Shown: in pieces, positions 1-7,820 of the stretch | How the letters are laid out: each line of letters opens with the position of its first letter | Position numbering within the stretch: the stretch's first letter is position 1 | Assembly: GCA_022824305.1 (NCBI GenBank) | Contig: JAJEAD010000081.1 | Span: 1-44,823, forward strand | Direction of reading: 5' to 3' | DNA length: 44,823 nt | Origin: Gammaproteobacteria bacterium | Lineage (GTDB): Bacteria; Pseudomonadota; Gammaproteobacteria; HK1 | Notes under the pieces: generated by a model | Seen by the model: only the letters and a program-made list of their open reading frames with translations | Database searches by the model: none | Told to the model about the DNA's origin: nothing | Position numbers and translations under genes: made by a program

Positions 1-191
1 TGGGTGTCGCTCGGCCGCGCGGTGCCTATGAGCCCCGCCGCGTGCCAGCTCGTGCCGGAGGCGAACTGCTGGCGTTCGAGGAGGACGACGTCCGTCCACC
101 CCAATCTTGCGAGGTGATAGGCGACGCTCGTGCCGGTGACCCCGCCACCGATGACCACCGCGCTCGCACGTTCCGGTACTGCCTTGTCCAC
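1..191 (-). CDS. FAD-dependent dehydrogenase, DMGDH/sarcosine dehydrogenase type (5' part only)
   Basis: Only the first 63 codons lie in the window; the gene runs off the left edge. The start is GTG at 191, with a good ribosome binding site (GGAGG, 8 bases upstream). The visible part is the N-terminal Rossmann fold of the DAO family: a GxGxxG-type dinucleotide loop (GGGVTGTSVAYHL, residues 15-27), the acidic residue ending beta-2 (Glu39) and a SWHAAG motif whose His50 matches the position that carries covalent FAD in dimethylglycine and sarcosine dehydrogenases. The product probably oxidatively demethylates an N-methyl amine; the missing C-terminus would show whether a GcvT domain follows. 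It is divergent from the alpha/beta hydrolase at 323 across a 131-base gap. Family call is firm, substrate unknown. Confidence 0.8.
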   Translation of the reverse strand, partial: MDKAVPERASAVVIGGGVTGTSVAYHLARLGWTDVVLLERQQFASGTSWHAAGLIGTARPSDT

Positions 192-322
192 GCTACTTCC
201 TCCGCTGACTCCTGCCCGATCCGAAGGCGGGATTGCGCCACAGAGCGTCCTCCCCCGCAAGCGCGAAGCGCGAGCCGGGATAGAATGCCGCCGCCTGCCG
301 CGAGGGAGGGTGGAGGTTGCGG

Positions 323-1141
323 ATGAGCGAGACCTTCGAGGTGCGCCGCGCGAGCGCCGGCGGACTCATGCAGAGCTTCGTGCGATGGGGAAGGCGCGAC
401 GGGCCCGTGATGGTGCTGCTCCACGGGCTTTCCGGCCATGCCCGCATGTGGGACGCGTTCGCCCGGGCCATGGCCCCCGAGTACCGAGTCATCGCGCCGG
501 ACCAGAGAGGGCACGGCGATACCGAGTGGCCTTGCCCGCCCGCCTACGAGACCGCGGACTTCGTGGAGGACCTGCGTTCGCTCGCCGACCATCTCGACAT
601 CGGGCGCTTCGTCCTGGTCGGGCTCTCCATGGGCGCGCACAATGCGCTGGCCTTCGCCGTCCGCCATCCCGGGAGAGTCGAGCGCCTCGTGTCGGTGGAC
701 GTGCCGCCTCGCATTCCACTGCCTCGCGAGCGCGACGCCCTCCTCGGGTCCGACCCGGACCGGATCGGATTCGCCACCGTCGAGGAGGCCTTCGCCGCGG
801 AACGCCCGGTCTACCCCCTGTCCACGGAGGAGGTCGTGATGCACCGGGTGCGCCACAACCTGAAGCGGCGCGAGGACGGCAGGTGGATATGGAAGCACAG
901 TCCCGATGTCGCCCGCCACTGGAGCCCGGAGGATCTGAGCGACACCGTCCGGGAGATTCGATGCCCGACCCTGGTGGTGCGGGGAGCGAAGAGCGAGGTG
1001 TTCGCTCCGGAGGTCGCCGCGGCGATGGTCGACGCCATTCCGCACGCCGCGCTCTCCACCATCGAGGGCTCAGGGCACTCCGTGCCGATGGACCGCCCGG
1101 CTGAGTTCGAAGAAGCGCTTCGGGGATTCCTGACCTCCTGA
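323..1141 (+). CDS. alpha/beta hydrolase
   Basis: A 272-residue single-domain alpha/beta-hydrolase fold protein. The oxyanion-hole motif is LLHGLSGH (residues 32-39), the nucleophile elbow is GLSMG with Ser102, and the catalytic histidine is in GSGHSVPMD near the C-terminus. In the position where many relatives carry the acid as Asp after strand beta-7 (RGA.SD), this protein has KSEVF, so the acid may be Glu or lie elsewhere. No signal peptide or membrane segment is seen, so it is cytoplasmic. Start ATG 323 is chosen because GGAGG lies at 312-316; an in-frame TTG two codons upstream is less likely. It could be an esterase or a C-C bond hydrolase; the substrate cannot be read from the sequence. 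Confidence 0.88.
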   Translation: MSETFEVRRASAGGLMQSFVRWGRRDGPVMVLLHGLSGHARMWDAFARAMAPEYRVIAPDQRGHGDTEWPCPPAYETADFVEDLRSLADHLDIGRFVLVGLSMGAHNALAFAVRHPGRVERLVSVDVPPRIPLPRERDALLGSDPDRIGFATVEEAFAAERPVYPLSTEEVVMHRVRHNLKRREDGRWIWKHSPDVARHWSPEDLSDTVREIRCPTLVVRGAKSEVFAPEVAAAMVDAIPHAALSTIEGSGHSVPMDRPAEFEEALRGFLTS

Positions 1142-1151
1142 CCCGCCTTCC

Positions 1152-1607
1152 TCACTCGCGGCCGCCCTCCTCGTCCCGCTCCCGGATGCGTTCGTGGAGG
1201 CGCGGCAGCATGGCGCGAAAGAGATCGACCGTCGACTGCGTGTTGCGCCGGATGAGCTCGATGCGTTTCTGCCGGTAGCTCCGCATGGTCTCGTGCCTGA
1301 ACAGCCAGGTCAGGGTGCGCAGCTCCTCCTCGTCGAAGAGGTCCATGTAGGCATCGACCTGCGCGCGCACGTAGGCCTCGGAGCTCACCACTTCCTCCGC
1401 AAACTCCTCGATGAGGTCGCGATGCGGGGCGAGGCTCGGGGTGAACTGGAGCAGCAGTCCGGTGACGGTCTCCGCCATGGCCCTCGAGTCGTCGAGTCGA
1501 AGCTCGAGATAGAGATCGAGGGCGGCCTGCCGGTGTCTCGAGACGTCCCCGGCCGGCGCGGGCGAAGCCGGTCCGAGCAGAGCGCACAGGACGAGACACG
1601 CCTTCAT
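1152..1607 (-). CDS. DUF2059-like exported protein
   Basis: A 151-residue protein with an N-terminal signal peptide (MKACLVLCALLG, then PASPAPAG with a likely cleavage after the alanine-rich stretch), so it is probably periplasmic. The mature part is all-helical and rich in Glu, Arg and Leu, with the run of short amphipathic helices and the central YMDLFDEEELRTL segment typical of DUF2059 proteins, whose function is unknown. The start at 1607 is chosen because it places the signal peptide at the N-terminus and has a purine-rich GGGGAG about 10 bases upstream; a longer reading from 1688 would bury the signal peptide. It lies 52 bases after ycgL on the same strand and ends 10 bases from the convergent hydrolase gene. 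Confidence 0.7.
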   Translation of the reverse strand: MKACLVLCALLGPASPAPAGDVSRHRQAALDLYLELRLDDSRAMAETVTGLLLQFTPSLAPHRDLIEEFAEEVVSSEAYVRAQVDAYMDLFDEEELRTLTWLFRHETMRSYRQKRIELIRRNTQSTVDLFRAMLPRLHERIRERDEEGGRE

Positions 1608-1659
1608 CGCTGCCGCGCTCCCCTTCGGCGTAGCGCGGCGGAAGGCCTCCCGCCCTCTT

Positions 1660-1980
1660 CTAGTGAACGCTCCGTCCATGACGGGCATCGGCGGCCGGTG
1701 GCATCTGCAGGTGATAGCCCTTGTCCTCGAGATTGCGCATGACGGCCTTCACGTCCTGCTGCGCAAGGCGGCGCTCCCGGTGGAGCTCTACCTCGACCAC
1801 CAGCTCGAGCCGGCCCATCGCCTCGAGGAGCGCAGGAGGGACCCGAGCGAAGGGGTCGCGGGCGGGCACGAAGAGGTAGGTGCCCTCGCGGCGCGCGCCC
1901 TTGTACACCTGCGCCGCGATGCGCTCTCCCGGCCCGGAATCGCTTCCCGCCGCCGCGTCGCGCCGATTCGGACTCTTCAC
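1660..1980 (-). CDS. ycgL: YcgL domain protein
   Basis: A 106-residue protein whose residues 21-96 match the gammaproteobacterial YcgL family in order: VYKG.RREGTYLFV near the start, then FARVPPALLEAMG, LELVVEVEL, and the ending KGYHLQMPP. YcgL proteins are small alpha/beta domains of unknown biochemical role. This copy carries about 20 extra N-terminal residues (polar, rich in Arg and Ser) that most relatives lack, plus a short histidine-containing tail. The start is GTG at 1980 with GGAG 8 bases upstream; no closer start codon keeps the conserved QVYK strand whole. In many gammaproteobacteria the gene neighbours RNase D; here it instead follows the aldehyde oxidoreductase operon after a 153-base gap, so co-transcription is uncertain. 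Confidence 0.85.
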   Translation of the reverse strand: MKSPNRRDAAAGSDSGPGERIAAQVYKGARREGTYLFVPARDPFARVPPALLEAMGRLELVVEVELHRERRLAQQDVKAVMRNLEDKGYHLQMPPAADARHGRSVH

Positions 1981-2099
1981 GTCACCGGCTCCGGCCCGTG
2001 CCCCGGAACGCTCGTGCCGGCGACCCTCCCCCGAGGCGGAGAACGCCCGGGACTCGCCGCTTCCGCCGCCCGCATATCGGCAGACCGGGGATCAGAGCG

Positions 2100-2118
2100 T
2101 GGACCGGAGGGCGGTCCA
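2100..2118 (-). terminator. hairpin after the aor operon (possible terminator)
   Basis: A perfect inverted repeat with 7-base arms (TGGACCG / CGGTCCA) and a 5-base loop lies 16 bases past the stop codon of the MoaD-like gene. No T-run follows, so it is not a canonical Rho-independent terminator; it could stabilise the 3' end of the aor message. In GC-rich DNA such repeats also arise by chance. Confidence 0.3.
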
Positions 2119-2133
2119 TCTCGCGACGGCCGA

Positions 2134-2385
2134 TCAACCGCCCTTGAGCGGGGGCATGATCGCGAGCTGATCGTCCTCCTCCAGCACCCGGGTACCGCGT
2201 TCGGCGACGCGGACCACGCTGCCGTTCAGCGACACGAGGTAGCTGTTCTCGAGCGGCATGCGGAGCTGCCGCATCACGTCGAGCGGCGTCGCCCCGGACG
2301 CAACCCTGAGCACCGCGCGGTTGCGTTCGCTGCCCGGCGGAAGGTAGTCGCCGAGCAGGCCCGCCGTCTTCACCCGAATCTTCAT
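2134..2385 (-). CDS. MoaD/ThiS-family sulfur carrier (AorD-like)
   Basis: An 83-residue beta-grasp protein of the MoaD/ThiS family. The sequence opens with the strand MKIRVKTAGLLGDYLP, carries the conserved LVSLNGSVV core, and ends in MPPLKGG, the C-terminal Gly-Gly that is adenylated by a MoeB-type enzyme and converted to a thiocarboxylate. The usual MoaD job is to supply the dithiolene sulfur of molybdopterin. Placed 21 bases downstream of aorC in a tungsten-enzyme operon, it is most likely a dedicated carrier for the tungstopterin cofactor of AorB; the aor operon of Aromatoleum has a similar gene as I recall it. No MoaE, MoeA or MoeB partner is encoded nearby, so the other steps must be supplied elsewhere in the genome. 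Confidence 0.85.
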   Translation of the reverse strand: MKIRVKTAGLLGDYLPPGSERNRAVLRVASGATPLDVMRQLRMPLENSYLVSLNGSVVRVAERGTRVLEEDDQLAIMPPLKGG

Positions 2386-2406
2386 CGATCCGGAAGCGCG
2401 GCAGAC

Positions 2407-3657
2407 TCAGGCCGCGCTCGCCTGGGTGCAGTCCAGGTAGGCGTCCATCACGCGGTGGGGGTCCTTGAGCAGCACGTCCTTCCAGGCGCCGAGCGGCACC
2501 TGCGTCTGCACCAGTCCTCGGATTACGCCGACATGCTGGGTCAGGCCGATGGCCAGCGCCCCGACGATGCGGTCCTCGTCGAACTCGAGACGGAGATACT
2601 TGAAGCGCGCGGGGTCCGAGGCCACCGCCCGGTCTCCGCCCTCGAGTCCCATCCACACCCCGAAGGAGCTCGAAACGAGGCCGAGCGTGTTGAGCACGTT
2701 CATGGACAGGCTCCCCCGGTAGGGGGTGTCGTGGCCGGCCATGTTGCGCGCCGCAATGCGGCCGTGCTCGCTCGCGGTGGGCTGGATGGCGTGCACTTCG
2801 CGGGCTCCGGTGGGGAAGGAAGGCCCCTGCGCCACGTCTCCGGCGGCGTAGATGCCGTCCACGTTCGTGCGAAGGCGATCGTCGACCAGCACCCCGTCGT
2901 CGATTTCGACCCCGCTGCCTTCGAGGAAGTCCACGTTCGGGGCGACGCCGGTGGCGCACACCACGAGGTCCGCGGTGATGGACGGCGCGCCGCCGTCGAG
3001 GTGCAGGCGGATTCCGCCGTCGGCCTCCCCGAGCGCCGTCACGCGGGTGGAGGTGAGCACCTTCACGCCCTTGCCCTCGCACCAGCGCTTGATCATGTCA
3101 CCGCCGGAGTCGTCCATCATCCGGGCGAGCATGCGGTCGGCGAGCTCGACCACGGTCAGGTCCACGCCCCGCGCGACCAGCGCCTCGAGGATGATGCAGC
3201 CGATGAAGCCCGCGCCCATCAGCACCACCTTCGAGCCCCGCGGGGTCCCGGCCATGATCCGGCGCGCGTCGGCGAGCGTCCAGCAGTTCTCGATTCGGCC
3301 GAGATCCGCTCCCTCGATGGGAGGGCGGACGGTATGGGAGCCGGAGGCGACGAGGAGGCGGTCGTAGCTCAGGGTATCGCCGTCGGCGAGGGTGAGCGTG
3401 TTCCCGGCGGGGTTCACCGAGCGCGCGCGGCCCTTGCGCACCTCGATGCCGTGACCCTCGTAGTGGCCCTCCCCGTGACGCAGGTGGGTGCCCGCCTCCG
3501 CGATGTCCTCCGCCAGCAGGTAGGGGATCGCCATGCGCGAGTACGGCCTCTCCGACTCGTCCCCGAGCAGCGTTACCCGGGCGCCCGCGTCGCTGCGCCG
3601 CAGGGTCTCCGCCGCGATGACCCCGGCGGGCCCGGCTCCGATGATGACGTGGTGCAT
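2407..3657 (-). CDS. aorC: FAD/NAD(P)-dependent oxidoreductase, aldehyde oxidoreductase subunit C
   Basis: A 416-residue two-dinucleotide-binding flavoprotein. The FAD loop is at the very N-terminus (VIIGAGPAGVIAAE, residues 4-17), a second Rossmann loop (VVLMGAGFIGCIILEAL) binds NAD(P)H near the middle, and the second FAD contact is GIYAAGDVAQGPSF. The YSRMAIPYLLAEDI segment is typical of the NirB/rubredoxin-reductase branch. In AOR complexes of the Aromatoleum type this subunit passes electrons from the iron-sulfur chain of AorA to NAD+. It sits between aorB (95 bases upstream) and the MoaD-like gene, all on one strand, which supports that role. As a stand-alone enzyme it would be called a pyridine nucleotide-disulfide oxidoreductase; only its neighbourhood makes it AorC. 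Confidence 0.85.
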   Translation of the reverse strand: MHHVIIGAGPAGVIAAETLRRSDAGARVTLLGDESERPYSRMAIPYLLAEDIAEAGTHLRHGEGHYEGHGIEVRKGRARSVNPAGNTLTLADGDTLSYDRLLVASGSHTVRPPIEGADLGRIENCWTLADARRIMAGTPRGSKVVLMGAGFIGCIILEALVARGVDLTVVELADRMLARMMDDSGGDMIKRWCEGKGVKVLTSTRVTALGEADGGIRLHLDGGAPSITADLVVCATGVAPNVDFLEGSGVEIDDGVLVDDRLRTNVDGIYAAGDVAQGPSFPTGAREVHAIQPTASEHGRIAARNMAGHDTPYRGSLSMNVLNTLGLVSSSFGVWMGLEGGDRAVASDPARFKYLRLEFDEDRIVGALAIGLTQHVGVIRGLVQTQVPLGAWKDVLLKDPHRVMDAYLDCTQASAA

Positions 3658-3752
3658 GTGCCCTCTCCCGATTCGTCTCAGTCAGCCCCTCTTCGAAGCG
3701 CCCTGCCGCCGGCGAGGCGCGAATGCGCGCCGGCCCCGGCCCTCCCCGACGG

Positions 3753-5582
3753 TCAGAGGGACACGAGGCCCAGGCGCTGCAGGGTCTGGGTGGTCGGTTC
3801 CCCGTCCGGTGTCCAGCCCCGGGCTTCGTAGTACTCCGGAAGCATGACGTCGAGCTCGTTCACCCTGCCCTTGCCCGTGCCCGAGGGCGCGGGAGTCTCG
3901 AGGAGACGCCGGGGAAGGGTGTCGTCGGCCCGGGTGAGTCCGGCCGCGAGGTTGAACTGGCGCTCGAGGTTCCACACCCGTTCCCCCACCATGGTGAGCC
4001 GTTCCGCCGTCCACTCCCCTTCGCAGGCGGCGTCGAGCTGCGCGGCGAACTCCTCCAGCCCCCAGGCCCCGGTCGTGAACAGGCAGAGCCCGGTGGAGTC
4101 GACCGCGGCGACCCGGTCCTGCGAGTCCTTGCAGGGCTTCGCCTTGCCCTGGCCGGTCTGATCTTCCATGTCCTCGGCGAACATGTCGTGCTTGAGGTGG
4201 CAGGCGCCGCGGTTGGAGGTGGCGTAGCCGAGGCCCATGCCCTGCAGGGCGCGCGAGTCGTAGCCCGCGAACTCCTGTCCCTTCACCCCCATGAAGAGTT
4301 CCGGGTGGCCGTACTTCTCGCACAGGCGCTTGGAGCCCAGGCCCAGCACCTGGCCGAAGCCCTCGTGCTTGCCCGTCTTCTCCGCCATGACCGCGAGCGC
4401 TTCCGCGCTTCCGAAGTTGAGCGCGATGCCGTCGGTGTCCTCCTTCGTGATGACTCCCATCTCGTAGAGCTCCATCGCCGCGGCCAGCGTGACGCCGAAG
4501 GAGATCGGATCCATCCCGTGCTCGTTCATCATGTAGCCGGCGAAAGTGAGCGCATCGAGGTCGTCGACGCCCACCACCGGCCCGAAGGCGTACGCGGTCT
4601 CGTACTCGAGCCCCCCGGAAGCGTGCCAGTACTCCCGGCGATTGACGACGGTGAAGTGCTCCTTGTCGATGTGGGCAATGCGCCCGCAGGCGATGGTGCA
4701 ACCGAAGCAGGCCTTGTTGGTGAGGAGATTCGTGTGGCCGTTCGCCTTGCGGGCGCTCATCGCGCTCGGGTTGATGTTCTCGACCCCTTCGAACTGCACC
4801 TCCCGGAAGTTGCGGGTGGGCAGTCCACCGAACTCCTGCATCACGTCTATCATCGCGTTGGTGCCGACCCGCTCGAGCTCCGCCCGCCCCGCGTTGTCCC
4901 ACAGGACCGCCTTGGTCTCCTTCACCGCCTGCATGAATCGCTTCGGGTCGTCGACCTTCACCCCCACCGAGCCGTGCACCGCGATCGCCTTGAGGTTCTT
5001 CGAGCCCATCACCGCTCCGACTCCGGAACGCCCCGCCGCGCGGTGGAGATCGTTCACCACGCAGGCGAACTTGACCCCGCGCTCTCCCGCCACGCCGACC
5101 GCGGCGACCTTGAGCTGCGGGTTCTGGTGCCGCTGCTTGAGCCACGCGTCGGTATCCCACACGCTCGCGCCCCAGATCTCGTCCGCGGGCAGGATCTCGA
5201 CCAGATCGTCGACGACGTGCAGGTACACGGGCCGTTGCGCCCGGCCCTCGAGCAGAAGCAGGTCGTAGCCGGCGAACTTGAGCTCCGCGCCGAACTTCCC
5301 GCCGGAGTTCGAGCACGCGATGGCTCCGGTCAGCGGTCCCTTGGTCACCACCGCGTAGCGACCGCTCGTCGACGCCATGGTCCCGCTCAGCGGCCCGGTG
5401 GCGAAGATGAGCACGTTGTCGGGGCCGAGCGGATCCGCGCTCGGATCCATGTTCTCCATGAGGTACTTGGTGGCGAGACCGCGTTCGCCGAGAAAGTCCC
5501 GGGCCCATTCCATGTTGAGCGCTTCGACCTGCGCCCTGCCCTCGCTCAGGTTGACTCTGAGAATCCGTCTTTGCCAGCTCAT
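3753..5582 (-). CDS. aorB: tungsten-dependent aldehyde:acceptor oxidoreductase, catalytic subunit
   Basis: A 609-residue member of the aldehyde ferredoxin oxidoreductase family, the usual length. It oxidises aldehydes to carboxylic acids at a tungsten-bispterin centre. The cysteines that bind the [4Fe-4S] cluster are all present: Cys292-x2-Cys295-x3-Cys299 (CFGCTIAC) and Cys500 in DSTGLC, closely matching the spacing in the Pyrococcus furiosus enzyme as I recall it. DSTGLC is also a DxxGL pterin-binding motif. The N-terminal beta-rich domain (residues about 1-210, with LIFATGPLSGT and GRSGVGAVMGSKNLKAI) is the standard AFOR_N domain. Start ATG 5582 has a GGAGGGGG tract upstream. It follows aorA by 45 bases. 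Substrate range cannot be read from sequence; relatives act on aliphatic and aromatic aldehydes. Confidence 0.95.
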   Translation of the reverse strand: MSWQRRILRVNLSEGRAQVEALNMEWARDFLGERGLATKYLMENMDPSADPLGPDNVLIFATGPLSGTMASTSGRYAVVTKGPLTGAIACSNSGGKFGAELKFAGYDLLLLEGRAQRPVYLHVVDDLVEILPADEIWGASVWDTDAWLKQRHQNPQLKVAAVGVAGERGVKFACVVNDLHRAAGRSGVGAVMGSKNLKAIAVHGSVGVKVDDPKRFMQAVKETKAVLWDNAGRAELERVGTNAMIDVMQEFGGLPTRNFREVQFEGVENINPSAMSARKANGHTNLLTNKACFGCTIACGRIAHIDKEHFTVVNRREYWHASGGLEYETAYAFGPVVGVDDLDALTFAGYMMNEHGMDPISFGVTLAAAMELYEMGVITKEDTDGIALNFGSAEALAVMAEKTGKHEGFGQVLGLGSKRLCEKYGHPELFMGVKGQEFAGYDSRALQGMGLGYATSNRGACHLKHDMFAEDMEDQTGQGKAKPCKDSQDRVAAVDSTGLCLFTTGAWGLEEFAAQLDAACEGEWTAERLTMVGERVWNLERQFNLAAGLTRADDTLPRRLLETPAPSGTGKGRVNELDVMLPEYYEARGWTPDGEPTTQTLQRLGLVSL

Positions 5583-5627
5583 GTCCTCAACCCCCTCCGC
5601 TAGTGTGCCGGTCGATCGCCCGCGCCC

Positions 5628-6095
5628 TCAGGCGCCGGCATCCAGGCGTTCGGCCCAACTCCGCATCCGCTCGTAGCCCGTCCAGCTCGCGTCCACGTAA
5701 GTGATGGCTCCGGTGGGACAGGCTTCCGCGCACTGCGGGTCGCCGCCACAGAGATCGCACTTGACGACCTTGCCGGTATCGGCGTTGTAGTTCACCGTCC
5801 CGAAGGGGCAGGCGATGGTACAGACCTTGCATCCGACGCAGGTCTCTTCGTGCACCACCTTGGCCCCGGTCGCGGCATCCAGGGTGATCGCTTCGACGGG
5901 GCAGGCGTGCATGCACCAGGCCTCGTCGCACTGGGTGCAGGTATAGGGAATCGCCCGCGCGCCGTGCTCGAACTCGAAGACCTTGATGCGCGACTTCGCG
6001 GGATTGAAAGCTCCCTCGTGCTCGAAGGAACAGGCCATCTCGCATTGCAGACAGCTCGTGCACTTCTGGGGATCGATGAGTAGCGACTTGTGCAT
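5628..6095 (-). CDS. aorA: polyferredoxin, aldehyde oxidoreductase subunit A
   Basis: A 155-residue electron-transfer protein with sixteen cysteines arranged for four [4Fe-4S] clusters: Cys12/15/18/22, Cys53/56/61/65, Cys86/89/92/96 and Cys113/116/122/126. This is the HycB/DmsB-like layout. In AOR complexes of the AorABC type this small subunit wires the catalytic AorB to the flavoprotein AorC and may form a filament-like chain. It is the first gene of the operon; ATG 6095 has a strong AAGGAG ribosome binding site at 6104-6109, 8 bases upstream, and a candidate promoter at 6159-6187. The last 20 residues (SWTGYERMRSWAERLDAGA) extend past the final cluster and have no recognisable motif. Confidence 0.93.
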   Translation of the reverse strand: MHKSLLIDPQKCTSCLQCEMACSFEHEGAFNPAKSRIKVFEFEHGARAIPYTCTQCDEAWCMHACPVEAITLDAATGAKVVHEETCVGCKVCTIACPFGTVNYNADTGKVVKCDLCGGDPQCAEACPTGAITYVDASWTGYERMRSWAERLDAGA

Positions 6096-6158
6096 GGACG
6101 ACGCTCCTTGGGTCTCGGTCGATCGGGTGCCGTATCACGGCGCCCGAAGGTCCGGAGC

Positions 6159-6187
6159 ACTCTAGCCCATTTCCCCCCCGCTTTGAA
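6159..6187 (-). promoter_or_regulatory. candidate promoter of the aor operon
   Basis: Reading the minus strand, a -35-like TTCAAA (6182-6187) is separated by exactly 17 bases from a -10-like TAGAGT (6159-6164), each matching four of six consensus bases. A start near 6152 would leave a leader of roughly 55 bases before aorA. The spacer contains a run of seven Gs. Prediction by eye only. Confidence 0.4.
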
Positions 6188-6230
6188 TCGGCCTCCGCCC
6201 GGGCCGCCGCATTCCGGTGCGGCGGCGGGC

Positions 6231-7448
6231 TCAGGCGGCGAGCGTCGCGAGCGGCACCGACGCGTCCGCGAGCGCTTCCCGGGACGGGCGCGCCCCTGCG
6301 CCCACGAGCTTGCGGCAGGCGATGTGATCGCGCATGCCGTTGACGGTCTCCGCCGCCACCAGGGCGCCGTCGCGCAGGCGGAACACGGTGAACGCGCCCG
6401 CGCCGGGGTCTCCACGCACCACCCTCTCGTCCCCTTCCTCCGCGAGGCCGACGATCTGCAGCTTCGCATCGTACTGATCGGACCAGAACCACGGCGCCTC
6501 GTCGTAGGGGGTCTCCTTGCCGCAGATGTTGGCCGCGACCACCTTCGCCTGACTCATCGCGTTGTGCACGCTCTCCAGGCGCACCCGCCGTCCGTAGAGT
6601 CGGCTCGGGTGGCTGGTGCAGTCGCCCGCCGCCCATACGCCCGCCCGCGAGGTGGCGCCGTACTCGTCGACCACTACTCCGTTGTCGGTCTCGAGTCCGG
6701 CCGCCGCCGCGAGCGCGTCGTTCGCGCCGATGCCGATGCCCACCACCACGAAGTCCGCATCGAAGGCGCTGCCGTCGGCGCAGCGGACGCGGGACACCTT
6801 CGCGTCGCCCTCGAACCCGGAGACGCTCACGCCGGTGCGCACGTCCACGCCCGCCTCCCGGTGCCGCTCGAGATACCAGGCGGAGACTTCCGGCGACGCC
6901 ACCCGGCTCATGAGGCGCGACTCCGTCTCGACCACGGTGACCGCCACGCCCCGACCGGCGGCGACCGAGGCGACTTCGAGCCCGATGTAGCCGCCGCCCA
7001 CCACCACGAGGCGTGCGCCCTCGGAGAAGGCGGCGCGGATGGCGTCGCTGTCGGAGATCTCCCGGAGATAGCCGATGCCGGGAAGATTCGCGCCGGGCAC
7101 CGCCAGCCGGCGGACCGTGGCGCCGGTAGCGAGCACGAGCTGCTCGTAGGCGAGCGACTGCCCGTCATCGAGGATCACGCGGCTGCCGTCGGCGTCGATC
7201 TCCCTCACCCGGGTAGCAAGGCGGAGCTCGATGTCGTTCTCTTCGTAGAAGGAGGCCGGTCGCAGCAGGACGCGTTCCACGCCGACCTCTCCCGAGAGGT
7301 AGTTCTTCGACAGCGGCGGGCGCTGGTAGGGCGGGTGCGCTTCGGCGCCGACCATCGTGATCGCGTCCCCGTATCCCTCGGCCCGGAGCCTGGCCACGAG
7401 CTGTCCGGCGCAGTGCCCGGCTCCCACCACCACGATTCCCGCACCCAT
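6231..7448 (-). CDS. FAD-dependent oxidoreductase, ferredoxin--NAD(P) reductase type
   Basis: A 405-residue flavoprotein of the oxygenase-coupled ferredoxin/rubredoxin reductase family. It has the FAD loop VVVGAGHCAGQLVARL at the N-terminus, the family signature YQRPPLSKNYL, a second Rossmann loop LVVVGGGYIGLEVASVAAGRG for NAD(P)H, the motif GVWAAGDCTSHP, and a C-terminal reductase domain (about residues 320-400). Family members pass electrons from NADH to a [2Fe-2S] ferredoxin that feeds a Rieske oxygenase or P450. No such partner lies here. The start is ATG 7448 because the FAD loop begins six residues later and GGGAG lies upstream; longer open frames to the left are coding shadows. It ends 135 bases upstream of aorA on the same strand, so a role as an alternative reductase for that operon is possible but unproven. 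Confidence 0.88.
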   Translation of the reverse strand: MGAGIVVVGAGHCAGQLVARLRAEGYGDAITMVGAEAHPPYQRPPLSKNYLSGEVGVERVLLRPASFYEENDIELRLATRVREIDADGSRVILDDGQSLAYEQLVLATGATVRRLAVPGANLPGIGYLREISDSDAIRAAFSEGARLVVVGGGYIGLEVASVAAGRGVAVTVVETESRLMSRVASPEVSAWYLERHREAGVDVRTGVSVSGFEGDAKVSRVRCADGSAFDADFVVVGIGIGANDALAAAAGLETDNGVVVDEYGATSRAGVWAAGDCTSHPSRLYGRRVRLESVHNAMSQAKVVAANICGKETPYDEAPWFWSDQYDAKLQIVGLAEEGDERVVRGDPGAGAFTVFRLRDGALVAAETVNGMRDHIACRKLVGAGARPSREALADASVPLATLAA

Positions 7449-7820
7449 CGTCAGACTCCCGCTACCCTCGGCCTCGAGGGCGCGCGAGGATAGCACGGAG
7501 GCGCGGGGCGCCGCCGTCCGCCGCCGGCGTACACCTCCGGAGCCAAGGCCCAGGTCGCGGGGCGCCCGCAATCCCCCGGGGCTACGGAAGGGGGCAGGCG
7601 CCGGCGTTCCGCACGAGCGCGGGATCGGCAATTCCCTAGTTCCATTTGCGCCCGGTCCGTCCGAGGATTCCCGTTCCTCCCACCGAGCGCCCGGTTGGGG
7701 TCCCCGCGGGTGGCGCGCGGCCCCTCGGGCCCGCAGGATGCCGGCGTCCGGCGGGAGCGGCGCCCGGCCCTCGCCGGCCGTGGGATTCGCGTTTCGGGAA
7801 GTCCTTCGGAGCTGCCCTTC
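7449..7820. other. 372-base gap between divergent genes
   Basis: This interval separates the flavoprotein gene (minus) from the MFS gene (plus) and should hold both promoters. On the minus strand an extended -10-like TGCTATCCT (7487-7495) lies about 40 bases before the flavoprotein start. I see no clear -35 element, no RNA gene and no conserved short reading frame; open frames here are GC-rich shadows. Confidence 0.4.

Noticed and set aside
1663..3831. Plus-strand open frame of about 720 codons opposite ycgL, the MoaD-like gene and aorC
   Set aside because: It crosses three well-supported minus-strand genes and has no recognisable domain.
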